Assembly (NCBI RefSeq): GCF_000226115.1
Contig: NC_016459.1
Coordinates: 4,346,501 to 4,410,500, forward strand
Length of the DNA: 64,000 nt
Direction: 5' to 3'
Source: Thermothielavioides terrestris NRRL 8126
Taxonomy: Eukaryota > Ascomycota > Sordariomycetes > Sordariales > Chaetomiaceae
Made by a program: the position numbers and the translations under genes. Below are positions 24,652 through 36,285 of this stretch, piece after piece. Under the pieces are notes generated by a model. The model made no database searches. It was given only the letters and a program-made list of their open reading frames with translations, and was not told the origin of the DNA. Each line of letters starts with the position of its first letter. Position 1 is the stretch's first letter.

Positions 24652-25880
24652 ATGGACACCCTACCTAAAACCCAACGTGCGCTGGTGCAGAAGAGCTACG
24701 CGGAGCGCCTTGTTGTCGAAGAGGTGCCAGTTCCGCAACCTAGTCCCGGCTCAGTCGTTCTCCGTGTGGAGGCATCGGCCATCATCTCGTACCAGAAGCA
24801 GATCTGCAATGGGACTCGCAAGTACCCATACTCGACGCCAATGGTGCCGGGCACATCGGCAGTGGGGCGAGTCGTTGCCGCCGGACCCGACGCTACGGTC
24901 CTAAAGCCCGGTCAGCTGGTCCTGTTCGACATGTACATCCACGCGCGTGACGACCCGGGCACCGTCATGTTCTCGGGCCTGTATGCCGGCGGCGACGGAG
25001 GCAAGATTCTCATGGAGGGCGAATGGCGCGACTCCAGCTTTGCACAGTTCGTCAAGGCGCCGTTGGAGAACTGCCATGTCCTGAACGAGACGAGACTGTG
25101 CAGAGAGCTGGGCTATACGGTCGGACAGCTCACATGGATCGCCCGAGCTGTTGTGGCATACGGCGGCCTCCGAAGCATCGGCCTGCAGGCTGGCGAGACT
25201 GTGTAGGTTTCGCTGCTCCTTCAAGTCTGTGGCTCGGGCTTCTTTCACCGGTGCTAGGTGCTAACGTCGATAAGCATCATCTCGCCGGCCACAGGGGGGT
25301 ATGGCGGCTCAGGCGCCATCGTCGCAGCGGCCATGGGGGCACGCGTTATCGCTCTTGGGCGGAATTTAGCCGCCCTCAATAGCCTAGCAGCGCTGTCACC
25401 ACGGATTCATGTTGTGCAAATGTCGGATGACCACGAGGCCGAGATGAAAGCACTCACGGCGTTCAGAAAGGCCGACGCGGTCCTGGATCTCTCGCCGCCG
25501 ATGGCTAAAGGCTGGTCGCATTTGACGAGTTGCAGTGCGTTATCCCTTACAGTTGGAAAAAAAAAAAAAATAGCATCTCAGTTATGCTGACGAAGATAGT
25601 CCTGTCACTCCGACATAGTGGTCGTGTCAGCCTCATGGGCGGCGTAGGGGAAGCCGAGCTCCCGCTCTTCTTCATTGTGCGCAACGATATAACGCTCAAG
25701 GGCAAGTTGATGTATGACTACGCTGATGTTCGGGACTTCATCAAGTTGGTAGAGACGGGTGTGTTGAGCCTGAACCATGTCAAGATTGCCGGCACCTTTC
25801 CTCTGGAGCAGTGGGAGGAAGCGTTTGACGCAGCGGAGAAAACGAGATTCGACGATGTGGCGCTGCTGTCGGCGTGGTAA
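24652..25880 (+). CDS. MDR-superfamily oxidoreductase (quinone reductase/alcohol dehydrogenase-like)
   Basis: My model has three exons: 24,652-25,202, 25,275-25,534 and 25,600-25,880, giving 363 residues. Intron 1 has donor GTAGGT and branch CTAAC. Intron 2 has donor GTGCGT and branch GCTGAC, and contains a run of 13 A. The joined frame reads through as a medium-chain dehydrogenase: a GroES-like N-terminal half (VLRVEASAI, MVPGTSAVGRV), then the nucleotide-binding loop GGYGGSGAIVAAAMGARVI and a C-terminal HSGRVSLMGG stretch. The Cys and His expected at the catalytic zinc site of classical alcohol dehydrogenases are absent (SAIISYQKQI instead), so a zinc-independent NAD(P)H reductase is more likely. 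The substrate is unknown. There is no signal peptide; cytosolic. Confidence 0.85.
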
Positions 25881-26641
25881 ATTGCTAGATATTCCTTCTC
25901 GTCATTGACGGAAGAGATGCCCCGAGTGAGACGCTGGTCCGAACAGCCGCCGTCATGTGCGCCACGTCTGCTTGGACAAGTTGATCTTTGTAACAGAGGC
26001 TTGCGCTTTAGGTTGTGGTTAACTTCCCGTTGGCGTTGTGTGAGGCCTTTTGGAGTTGCCGTTCCGCAACATAGCTAATAGAGAGAGATGGGCTTGCGTC
26101 AGATCGAAGCTTTACCTGGGTCATCTACTTTGTCTGGCTTGTCGGTGAGTTCCGGTGATACTCTGGGAACTGTAACCCCTAAGCTAGGCTGAACCATTTA
26201 CGAACTCTCAGTTAAGATTAAGCGGTTGCGAGGATCCGAATCGCAACTGAGACAATACCGTTCATATATCGAGTTTAGCCAAAAATACTGAGAAAAACAT
26301 AGTGGCTTCTTGCAGCCGTGAACGCATGCGCTTTTCAGGTTGAGAGGCTAGGATGGATACTTGGACCACTAAAACAGGTTTACATCAATCTTTTGCTTGA
26401 CGTAATGAACCTGAGAACTTCAATAACCTTCTCTACCTTTCCCCTTATGGCATTTTACTTCTCATCTTCACATCGCTGTCTTGATCACGTCTGAGTGCCA
26501 CGGAAAACCAAGAACCACATTTTACAGTGCAGCCATTTGTTACCGTTTCTGACCTGCAACCCCGTATGCCGTTTCCGAAACGCTCAAGATATACATCACC
26601 CGTGATGACCCTGGACGGCCTACCCAGAGGACAACAAGACC
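25881..26641. other. Intergenic, convergent 3' ends
   Basis: Lies between the tail-to-tail oxidoreductase and PY-motif genes and should hold both 3' UTRs. I see no gene or repeat. Confidence 0.5.
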
Positions 26642-27658
26642 TCACCGCCTCACTGTCACAGTGACCACGATTCCCCATCCCGTCTTGCTTTCCCATATCC
26701 CAAACTCGTTTTCCCTCCGAAACGTAACCTCATCCGCCCGCACGGTCATCTTGACCGAGCCATCCTCGCCCGCCGGTCCCGGACTGGGGAGCGTCGGCGA
26801 CACAGGCGACGGCGCCACTGGCGACGTCTCCCCGACGCTCTTCTTCCTCCCGCCTCCCAGCCCCCAGCGTCCCCACCCCGACTTCTCCTTCTCGGCCGCC
26901 TTCTTCTCCACCACGGCCGCCTGCACACGCTTCCGCTCGAGGTTCGGCTCGGGCCGCAGGTACGCCGCGAGCCGGCGCGCCATCGCCTCGTCGCGGAACC
27001 ACCACGCGTTCGCGCCGCCGTCGCCCCCGGCTCCGCCTTCGCCGCTATCAAACCGGCCCCATTCGTCAAACCCGGCTTCTCTCGCGCCAGCAAGCGCACT
27101 CGCACGCCCGTCCCCCTCCTCCTCTCCCCCTCCCACGCCCCCCCGCTTCCTCTTCTCCCCCTCCCCTCCCGATCCCTTACCCCCCTTATTATAACCATCA
27201 TCAACAACAACCCTCTCCACCTTAACCACCTCCCCCTCCCGACGCCTCTCCACGGCCCCGCTGAGCGCCCACCCCTCGGCAGCGGGTACCGCGGCGGCGG
27301 GGACGAGCGTCAGCTCGGCGACCGCGGAGGAGGCGGAGGCGGCCAGCGCGTCGTTGAGCCCGGCCAGGAACGCCTCGACGTGCGGTACCAGCCGCGTCGT
27401 CAGGTCGAGGTCGCGCGCCGCCTGGGCGGTGGCGCGCACGAGCTGCGAGGCGCGCAGGCGGGCGGGCAGCGTGCGCAGGTGGGTTGTCAGTGGGGACGTG
27501 GGGAGGGGTAGGCCCGTTGTTGGGTCGGTGGTTGTCGTGAAGGTGCTGAGGTTGGTGAGGGGAGGGGAGGAGGAGGAGGTGGCTTCGGTGTAGGACGGGG
27601 GCAGGTCGGCGCGGTTGTTCATGTTGTTGTTGTTGTCGCTGTCGTCGGGAGAGCCCAT
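26642..27658 (-). CDS. Uncharacterised PY-motif, low-complexity fungal protein
   Basis: An intronless 338-residue frame if it starts at 27,658; an in-frame upstream ATG at 27,916 would add 86 residues. The later start is chosen because the N-terminus then opens with an Asn/Asp-rich tract followed by LPPSYTEA (residues 19-26), a PPxY motif of the kind bound by WW domains of Rsp5/Nedd4-type ubiquitin ligases. A helical Ala/Leu-rich region (about 60-110) follows, then a Gly/Glu/Lys-rich disordered stretch (about 145-210), a WWFRDEAMARRLAAYL helix (about 219-234), and a C-terminal segment with alternating hydrophobic residues (WGIVVTVTVRR). I do not recognise the family; the PY motif hints at ubiquitin-linked or arrestin-like partners, which is inference. 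Confidence 0.65.
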   Translation of the reverse strand: MGSPDDSDNNNNMNNRADLPPSYTEATSSSSPPLTNLSTFTTTTDPTTGLPLPTSPLTTHLRTLPARLRASQLVRATAQAARDLDLTTRLVPHVEAFLAGLNDALAASASSAVAELTLVPAAAVPAAEGWALSGAVERRREGEVVKVERVVVDDGYNKGGKGSGGEGEKRKRGGVGGGEEEGDGRASALAGAREAGFDEWGRFDSGEGGAGGDGGANAWWFRDEAMARRLAAYLRPEPNLERKRVQAAVVEKKAAEKEKSGWGRWGLGGGRKKSVGETSPVAPSPVSPTLPSPGPAGEDGSVKMTVRADEVTFRRENEFGIWESKTGWGIVVTVTVRR

Positions 27659-29403
27659 GGTTGTGGTGGTTGCTTGTGGACAGGCTCGGGTAAGCAGAGA
27701 GAGTGGTGGTCTGACTGGTGCCTTCGCGGATGAGGCAACCTCAGCTGTCAACTCAGATTGGCAGCAGCTCGCCGCTGATGACTTGTCTCGAAGGTGATGC
27801 GGTTGCTTGCTCAGTGGAGTGGCCGACAGGCTCTTGTGATGGCCGATGAAAGATGATAACGGGATGACACATGCCGTGTCTCCCCGCTCAGGTGTTATCG
27901 AGCATGGCGGGTTCAAAGAAGCTGGCGCATGACATTCGGCGTGTTCTTCTACCGCTGAGATTGGCCGGTGTGTGCCTTGCAGGGTGCGAGCTTGGTATTA
28001 TTGGGTCGCAGTGGAGGCTGTGTCAGGCAAGGCGCTGCAGTTAGCCCGTTTGCGGGGAATGGGGGTAAGTTCTGGAGTTATAACGTTACAGTCTGGAGGT
28101 ACTCCGTACCTTTGTCCACTACCTTCGTGGGCCCCACCGTCGGCAAACGATTGGTCGCAGAGTCGCTCTGCGCTCCAGATCTGGCGACCGATCAATTCAT
28201 GCACTGCAAAACCCCACCCTGGACTGCCAGGTCGGTGGACCACTCCATGGCCTGCTGCAGGCCGCTGGGTCGGCTGCTTCGCTTGCACTCAGGGAACTGC
28301 AACACCCTCCACTGAACGTGAAGGTGATGTCACACGACGTGTGGCTGAAGCTGCACAAAGAAGAACCAGGATCTAACCGACCTAACCCAAGAAACGGCAC
28401 CGAGAGGCAGTACGGGCTGCTTTTTGTCGCCGGTGGGGCCAAGGAGCAAGGCCCGCCGCTCAGGCAGACTGGAGACCGCGCGCCTGCGTGGTTCGGTCAC
28501 CAAATCAACTGCGCTCGGTCAAGGCTTCTTGTTGGGCTTGCTGACCTAGGCATGCTCTATGTTGGCCGGGCGGCAGGTGCGACCATGGCCCTGAGTCGCG
28601 GTCTTATCCAAATGCGAGCAATGCGTGGCACGGGCGAATCGCTCGCTTTTCCACTTGGCATGCGTGATGCACATGCAACGGGAAAGTTAGGGGTGGTTAG
28701 CTTTGGTACACAGCAGTGCACGTGGTGAGTGAGGGGGTTTTGGGCTCTGCTCAGCCACCCTCGTCTGGTGATGATCCTGGCCCTGGCGACCATGAGGCTG
28801 ACACCATTCGTCGAGCGCTTCCGCTTCCGCAAGAGCCATTTTGCCGTCGATGATGGTTGGCCTTGCGGCTCAAGTTCATCGTTCCCTGCAGCCAAGTTCA
28901 GACCAGCCCCTTGGCTCACCCAACCGAGCCTCCATTGACAAAGGCTGTGCGCTCCAGCTTTGCTGAGACGGCTGTGGGCCGCTGGCCTTTTGGTTGGGCG
29001 CACATGTCCTCACCGGCTGGCTGCTGGGCGACTGCCCGGGACTGCATGCACATACAAATACACCCACATGTCGGTGCAGAGATCCTCTCTATCCTCTGAA
29101 TCTTCCGTTCCCATCAATCCCCAACGCTTTTCTGTTTCTTTCTCTTTTCCATCTTCCACCAAGACCCCAACGTCTCCTCGATTCCCGCTCGGCGTCAGAG
29201 TTGCGGTCCCGCTGCTGCAGTGAAAGAAGGACCCTTTCCTAAAAAGGATATAACAGCGGGAGGAACGAGTCGCAGGCCCTCATCGCCGGGCACCTACCAC
29301 CTGCCCGACAGAGGTACTCACCACACCGCGTCACCTGCGTTGACGACCGGCCAAACCAGCATAACCCCCGAGTATTCTTCGAGTCTTCGCACCGCTCGTC
29401 AAG
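27659..29403. other. Intergenic between divergent genes, no supported gene
   Basis: About 1.7 kb of moderate-GC DNA. Open frames up to about 150 codons occur on both strands but overlap each other and show no motif. A pyrimidine-rich stretch at 29,100-29,200 lies upstream of the flotillin gene and may belong to its promoter/5' UTR. Confidence 0.45.
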
Positions 29404-31210
29404 ATGGCCTCTTACAGGGTCGCCGCCCCCGATGAGTACCTTGCCATCACGGGCATGGGAATCAAAAATGGTGAGCGCCTTCGTTCCCGTCCCACAAGAT
29501 GCTCTGCTCCTGTCCGGTTCCGCACTGACCCGTCACACAGTCAAGATCTGCAAAGCAACATGGGTGTGGCCCTTCCAGCGCGTCATGCGCTTCAGCGTGC
29601 AGCCCCACGACTACGCCATGAACTTGCAGGCCATGACCAAGGAGAAGCTCCAGTTCCTGCTGCCCGTCGTCTTCACCGTCGGCCCCGACGTCAACCAGCG
29701 CGGCGCCAACACTAAGCATCCGGCCCACCAGCCGGAGGCTCCCATCACCGGCGCCGGCAGTGACGGCACCCCCGCGGGTGACGACTATGTCCGCGACCAC
29801 CGGCGCGAGGATCAGGGCGACGCCCTGATGAAGTACGCCATGCTGTTGGCCGACTCTGGAAACCACAAGGGCACCAACAACCGCCAATTTCTCGAGAACA
29901 TCGTGAAGGGCATCATCGAGGGCGAGACCCGCGTGCTGGTGTCCAGCATGACTATGGAGGAGATCTTCACCGAGCGCGAGGTCTTCAAGCGCCGCATCTT
30001 CCGGAACATCCAGAGCGAGCTAGATCAGTTTGGCCTCAAGATCTACAACGCCAACGTACGTGCCAAAACTCCATACGTGCATATAAGTGTTTTTCCTCTT
30101 TCTAGTTCTTGCTGACTTCACATTAGGTCAAAGAGCTCAAGGACGCCCCAAACTCGGTCTATTTCGAATCCCTCAGCCGCAAGGCCCACGAGGGCGCCAC
30201 GAACCAGGTATGGATCTTGCTCTTTTTTGAGTCTACTTTCGATTCAAACAACATACTTACGAACATTACAGGCCCGGATCGACGTCGCCGAGGCTCAACT
30301 GCGCGGCAACGTGGGGGAGGCGAAGCGGAAGGGCGAGCAGGAGCGTGAGATCGCCAAGATTCACGCCGAGACAGCGGTCCAGAAGACGGAGCGCGACATC
30401 GAGCGGGCCCAGGCCGAAGCCATCCTCGCGACCCGCAAGACCGAGCTCAACCGGGACGTCGAGATCGCCCGCATCGCCGCCACGCGTAAGACGGAGGCCC
30501 AGGATGAGGACCTCAAGCGCGAGGTGCAGATCAAGCGCGCCGCGGCCGAGATGGAGCGGCTCCGCGCCAGCGACGTCGTTAAGGCCACCATCGCCCGCGA
30601 GTCGAAGCAGCAGGCCGCGGACGCGAAAGCCTACGAGATCGAGGTGGAGGCCAAGGCCAACTTCGAGAAGCAGAAGCAGAGCGCCGAGGCGGGCGCGTAC
30701 AAGGTCAAGATCGACACGGACGCCGCCGCCTACAAGACCAAGCAGGACGCCGAGGCCTGGAGCTATGCCGCGGTCAAGAACGCCGAGGCCAACCTGCAGA
30801 AGAAGCTGAAGGAGGCCGAGGGTCTCGCCGCCACGGCCGACGCCTACGCCAAGATGAGCGCGGCCTTCGGCGGCCCCGCCGGCCTGCTGCAGTTCCTGAT
30901 GATCGAGAAGGGCACGTACGTCGAGCTGGCCAAGGCCAACGCCGAGGCCATCCGCGGCCTCCAGCCCAAGATCACCATCTGGAACACCGGCGCCGAGGCC
31001 GGCGTCGACGGCGGCCACGGCGGCGGCAGCGTCGCCAACCAGAGCAGCATCGCCACCATGCGCAACATCTACCAGATGCTCCCGCCGCTCATGACGACCA
31101 TCAACGAGCAGACCGGCATCACGCTGCCCGAGTGGCAGTTTGGCCGTCTGGCCAACCAGATGTCCCAGCTCGAGCTGGAGAAGAACAGCAAGCCTAATGG
31201 GAAGCCCTGA
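29404..31210 (+). CDS. floA: Flotillin (SPFH/Band 7 membrane-scaffold protein)
   Basis: My model has four exons: 29,404-29,470, 29,541-30,055, 30,127-30,207 and 30,272-31,210. The introns are 70, 71 and 64 bp, with donors GTGAGC, GTACGT and GTATGG, and together give 533 residues. The N-terminal half is an SPFH domain (starts MASYRVAAPDEYLAITG; EGETRVLVSSMTMEEIF; REVFKRRIFRNIQSEL). The C-terminal half is a long helix rich in Ala/Glu/Lys with repeated EA pairs (AEAQLRGN, AQAEAILATRKTE, AEANLQKKLKEAEGL), the flotillin coiled coil. Flotillins sit on the inner leaflet of the plasma membrane in sterol-rich domains and oligomerise; in filamentous fungi they act near growing tips. There is no transmembrane segment, as is usual for the family. 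Confidence 0.93.
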
Positions 31211-32026
31211 GGAGCTGAGGACAGGCGTCGAGGAAGTTCACTCATTTTTCTCTCATCATTTGTGCTGTGAGACGGTGCGGGAGTTCCCGTACCTCATCAT
31301 GAACGGAGGCGAGATGGATAGGGGATCAGGGAGTAGGTGGCAGTGATGGGGCGACAGATTGTTTTGCTCCTGCCCTTCGGACGGTCTCCTATGTTTATTG
31401 TGGGGGTCTACAGATCGGGATTTGCTGCTCTCTTGGATGGGTGGGGGCAGCGCTACAACTTGTTTTCTTTGTCATTACGCGCCAGCGGGGGAAACACAAG
31501 ACGCTCTTCAGCTCAGCAGTTTTCTTAGATATGTATTCACTAGCTAGGACCATGGTAAGGGATGCGGGCCGGTTCAAGAACAATTTTTTCCATGCATACT
31601 GGCACGGCGCATGACCGCAGACCGGAAAAGATCGAGTCTGCCTGGCTCGAACTCGGAAGGTTGGAGCCGTGACAGTCCCACCCACAGGGTACATCGCAGA
31701 GGCAACGGCGAGCCAGTGATTGACGAACCACACCCTGTACTTCAGCCAAGCCCACGGATTGATCCCCTTACTGTCCCTCTGTCTCAGAGCGGTCGCTGCC
31801 TGCAGAGTACACGGAGAATTTGCCGCTTGTGCGGAGATACGCCTCTGTCTTAAGTCCAGGTGTGGAGAAGCTTGCTCGCTGCTATGGCTATGGCCGCGGG
31901 GTTAAGAGACGCTTCAAAACAGATATATACCTGAGTCTCAAGCTCAGGTTCAACCCCTCCTCACCGAATCAGAATCCCATCGACCTGAACTCACTCTCCT
32001 TCCTAAGCCCTTAAAACACCGTCATC
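31211..32026. other. Intergenic: flotillin 3' UTR and SDR promoter
   Basis: A TATA-like ATATATA lies near 31,922, about 105 bp before the next start codon. CT-rich sequence follows, as is usual in fungal promoters. No gene is supported. Confidence 0.45.
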
Positions 32027-33015
32027 ATGGCTTTCAACTACAAGCGCGTCCTTCTTGTCGGCGCCACCGCCGGAATCGGTGCCGCCTTCGCCGACAAGCT
32101 CATCCAGGAGGGCGCCAAGGTCATCGCCGTCGGGCGCCGTCAGGAGAGACTAGATGCCTTTGTGCAGAAGCACGGCCCGGAGAAGGCCAGTGGCGTCAGA
32201 TTCGACGTCAACGACACCGCCGGGATGGACGCTTTCGTCGAGAAGTAGAGGCCCCTAACCACGACTCGCTAAATCTTCTGATCTATATTTCCTTTCGCTA
32301 ACCAACATCTCCCCTGAAACTGAAAAACAGAATTGTGACCACCTACCCCGACCTAGACTGCGTCTTCCTCAACTCGGGCACGCAGCACCCGGTGCGGCTA
32401 TCGCGCCCGGCCGAGGTCGACCTGGCGGCCTTCCACGCCGAGATCGCGACCAACTTCTCGCGCCTCGTCGACCTGTCGCTCAAGTTCCTGCTGCACCTGC
32501 TGCCCAAGCCCGTGCCGACCGCCCTCGTCGTCACCGGCACCAACCTCGCCATGGTCCCCGCCGTCACCCTGCCCGCCTACTCGGCCTCCAAGGCCGCCCT
32601 GCACGCCTACCTGCTCTGCCTACGCCGCCAGCACCAGGGCGCGCGCACGAAGATTGTTGAGATTTGGCCGCCGGTGGTGCAAAGTAAGTTCCTTTTTTTT
32701 TTTCTTCTCTCTCTTTCTTTCCCCGCGTCCTCCAATCCTTCACCACTCACCGTGGGTCGTGTTCTCTTGCTGATCGCCTGGTAACCCCCTTCCTTAGCCG
32801 AGCTCCACGACTACATGGGCCCGGAGGTCGGCCGGGCGATGGGCATGCCGGTCGTGGAGTTCGTGGACCGCACGTGGGCGCAGCTGGCGACCGGCTCGGA
32901 GCACGTCATCATCGGCTCTATCGGGCCCGAGAATGAGTTCCTGGACTTGGTGAGCCGGCGTCGGAAGGCCTTTGACGCTCTCTCAGATGGCATGCTGGCG
33001 CATTTTGAGCTGTAG
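32027..33015 (+). CDS. Short-chain dehydrogenase/reductase (DltE-like)
   Basis: My model has three exons: 32,027-32,244, 32,331-32,683 and 32,798-33,015, giving 262 residues. The introns are 86 bp (donor GTAGAG, branch GCTAAC) and 114 bp (donor GTAAGT). The N-terminal Rossmann motif reads GATAGIG (residues 12-18), followed by a VGRR segment typical of NADP-preferring members. The NAG-type motif is NSG, and the catalytic pair is in YSASK. The length and the C-terminal region resemble the DltE-like group of classical SDRs. Cytosolic NADP-dependent oxidoreductase; the substrate cannot be read from the sequence. The start is the only ATG before the Rossmann motif, in a good context (ATCATGG). Confidence 0.88.
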
Positions 33016-33346
33016 CTGCTTGGTTTTTAGCGTTCAATTTCATCCTAAAGTTCACAAACTTCCCGCGAGATCGGCCTCGGAGGAAACCAGTCAGTCAAAC
33101 ACACAACGTGGGAGGCCAGTCCTCTCACTTGCGGCTTCCTTTGCCTCGGGACAATTGCAACACGCAATCAGCTTAGGCGGTCTACTTGGATATCACAGCC
33201 ACCCGCGCCATCTCTCCCTGCAAGAAAAACCGACAATTCCACCCTCATAAATCCCCAACCGCCGCGCCAACCGGCCCTTGAACACCCCTCTCGCCCTGAT
33301 GTTTAATCTAAAACACTACCAACCACCAAGCAACGAATAAACCTAC
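33016..33346. other. Convergent intergenic spacer
   Basis: About 330 bp between the tail-to-tail SDR and palA genes; presumably both 3' UTRs. Nothing else is seen. Confidence 0.5.
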
Positions 33347-36285
33347 CTAACCAAACCGGATGCCCGCACTAGGCTCCCACGTCCCTCGCACAGGCGGCTT
33401 AGTAGCCGCCGCCGCCGCCTGCCTCCCGCCCTGCGCATTATTACCCCCGTTGCTCCCCCCAGCAGCAGCAGCAGCAGCAGGAGGAGGAGCAGGCGAGCCC
33501 GCGAACCTGATGCCTATCTCAGGGGTCCAGGCGCCCTGCATGTTCGCCATCGGCGCGACGGGCGGCATCGGGCGAGGCTGCTGCGGCGGGACGTCATCGG
33601 CACAGCTCTGGATCTGGGCGGGCTCCGTGGGCTGCAGCGGCGGCGGGGCGGGCGCGCTCTGCCGTGCGCTGTGCGGTTGTGGCTGCGTTGGCGGGCGTTG
33701 GGTGTAGTACGATGCGGGGGGAGAGTTTTGATATGTTGTGGCTGGCGGTGGTTGTGGCGGGTGTGCTGCTGGGACGGGGTTGAGGGAGAGTGATGAGAGA
33801 GGGGGCATGGAGATCTCCCTGGGGGCGCGAGAGTTACACGTCAGTCTCATGGCAGACAGGGGGGGTGGGGCTGTGGGAACTGACTCCTCAAGCTCACGCG
33901 CTTCCTTCCTCCTTTCGTTGACCCAGTGGCGGGCCTGATTCCGGAATTGCTCCACGATCCGGCTGAGATCGTTGTAGAACTTCCGGCCAGCCTCGATGTT
34001 GCTGACGATCTCCTTGTACTTGTAGTAGGCATTGTCCAGCCGCTGCAGTGCCTTCTCGCGGTCGTGGCTCCCCTTTTCGCCAAGGCTTCGTTTCTGCGCC
34101 TCAAACTCGCGGTTGGCTCGCTGGAGGTCCGCGATGGTCTTCTCCTGATCTGCACGCTCCTTCTCAACTACCTCGAGCTCAGACTCATAAGTGCTATCTA
34201 GGCGCTTGTCGAAGAAGTCCTCGAAGTGCGCAGGCACAATGGCGGTATTGGGGTACGTCCGCTCGAGGCGAGCCGCTTCCGCGAGGATATCCGACTTGAC
34301 ATCGTCTGCGCGGCTCCTGGCTCTCAGTGACTCGACGCGTTTCCTTCTCCTCGACTCGAGCCGCAACACGTCGTTGTAGGCGCCCCGCAGCTTCCCAATG
34401 GCCGGCTTCAGAAGCTCGGGGATCTCAGTTTTCCGGCTGTTGGGAATGTAGTCCAAAAGGCCCCGATCAGGGCCCGCGAGCAAAGCCAGCGTGTCCTTGA
34501 CAGCGGCGAACTTCTCGCGCACCACGGCATCGCTGGAGGTGCTAGATGCGAAGTAGCCGTCAATCTCAGCCGCTTGGTTCCACAACCTCGCCCCGCCGTC
34601 GCGGCTCGGGTCGATCCGAGACTCTGGTCGCGACCAGCGCTGTGTGCCGTGCTTCAGGCGCAAATTCCTGTCCTCTTCTTCTTCGGCGGCCAGTAGCGCT
34701 TTTCCTTCTTCAAAGATCGCCCGATCGCTCGCGCAGAGCTTGTCGATGTCTGCGAGCCCTCGTTGGAGCCTGTTGAGCGCATCGGCCTGGCGGATCTCAT
34801 CGGCACGTTGGACAAGCGTGCTGGGCAAGCCCAGTGGTTTCTCCAGGGCTTGCAGCGAACCTGGCAAATTGAGGCTGGACAGGATCTGGTGGATCTGGTC
34901 TGTCATTGCTTCTAGCTCCGCAATGATGTTGTTGTTGACAAGGCGGTCTCTGCGCTCTTCGTAGATCGAGATTGCTACATGAACAGAGAAGGGAACCAGC
35001 TTGGAGAACAGCGCAGGGCCGAATTCTGCGCGATCCCCCAAGTAATCGTAGGGCTTGGCGACCTGGGGAGGAACGCGGGCAACAGCCATGTTGGCGCGGT
35101 CGAGGATCTTCAGCTCGGACTTGGGTGGCACGACCTCTGCCGAGGATCAGCATTGCTCGTCGAAGGGCGCTCGAAGGAACTCACGGAAGTAAATGTTGTT
35201 GTTGTCCTTCTCAGCCCTTTTCAGGCCCTCTTCTACGCGCCTCTTGAGGCCCTGCATGTCCTCCACCACGGCCTTGCTGATGTAGCCTCCCTTGCGTTCT
35301 CTCAACCCTTCGTTCACGCATGCGAGAGCGTCGGCCAGGCGCGCGACCTCCTCCCCGTACTTCCTCTTCTCCAAGCAGTCGCAGGCGGCACGGTACTGGG
35401 CGGCCGCAGCGAAGTGGTGGTGCTTCGCGCTCATGTGATGGATCCAGGCCGAGCTGATGGCCTCGCTCTGCATCGCCGCCTCCCCGGCCAAGTTGTACAG
35501 ATCCGACACGCTTGCTGCGAGCTTCGCGATCGAGGCGTCCTTGTATCCGTCCGTTACCGCCTTCTGCCAGAAGGTCTCCTGGCTTTGGGCCAAGAAGAGC
35601 TGGATCAGGGATTCGAGCGAGGCCTCGTCCATGTCGTCGGGCGGGTTGGCCATACGAAGCTCGGGAAGGACGACGACTTTCATGTGGCTCAGAACCCCAG
35701 CCGCCTGAGAGAAATAGCTCGCGGCCGTCTTCAGCCCCTCGGTGCTGCCGCGGTTGGATGCCACAGCAAGCTGGGAGTAGAGGGCGGCAAGGTTGTATAG
35801 CACGTTCATTAGCTCGTACTTGATGTTGTTCTGGACTAGCGGATGCTCCGTGTGGTAGCCGAGGGCGGGGTACCAGGAGAAATCGGCGCCGATCTGGCGT
35901 TGCGGCCAAGAAAGTCAGCCCGGCCATCCTCCGCGAGTGGAAAGATGAAAAGGAGCCGCAATAGGAGTTCTCTCACGTCTATTGGGAATTTCCCGCTCAT
36001 CCACACCAGCTGGGCGGCGTATGCTTGGAGCTTCTTGATGCCGCTGGGATGGGCTTCGCGGACGTTGACGGCATCGCGGCGGAGGGCGTCGATGGCTTCG
36101 AGATCATGGCGGAACATATCCGGGTGCTGGTCGTACTTCTGGGAGATGTACTGGCGGATTGACGACGCGAGCGATATCTGCGACGACTTCCGGAAGGGAA
36201 GCGATAGGACGTTGGAGCTGGGCGCACCGCGGTCAGCCGGCGTTGGAGTTGGCGCCTGGAATAAACATGCGACTCACGTTGTCAT
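33347..36285 (-). CDS. palA: PalA/Rim20, BRO1-domain pH-signalling protein (ALIX family)
   Basis: My model has four minus-strand exons: 36,285-36,278 (only 8 nt, ATGACAAC), 36,217-35,977, 35,893-35,185 and 35,136-33,347, giving 915 residues. The introns are 60, 83 and 48 bp. The BRO1 domain covers about the first 370 residues (starts MTTSNVLSLPFRK; GKFPIDIGADFSWYPALGY; NVLYNLAALYSQLA). A coiled-coil V domain follows (about 380-720: RADEIRQADALNRLQ, AEAARLERTYPN), then a Pro/Gln-rich tail with two W-x-P-x2-GIRF motifs. PalA links the ambient-pH sensor and ESCRT-III (Vps32) to the protease PalB that processes PacC. The BRO1 domain binds Vps32, and the V domain binds YPXL/I motifs in PacC. Acts at plasma-membrane/endosomal sites. 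Confidence 0.92.

Noticed and set aside
24443..24904. 153-codon frame overlapping the MDR gene start
   Set aside because: It overlaps the MDR exon in another frame and loses any pattern; no motif.
26661..27210. Long plus-strand and alternate minus-strand frames over the PY-motif gene
   Set aside because: GC-rich shadow frames of 26,642-27,658.
30266..31018. 250-codon minus-strand frame across flotillin exon 4
   Set aside because: Antisense shadow of the flotillin coiled coil (Gly/Leu/Val repetition).
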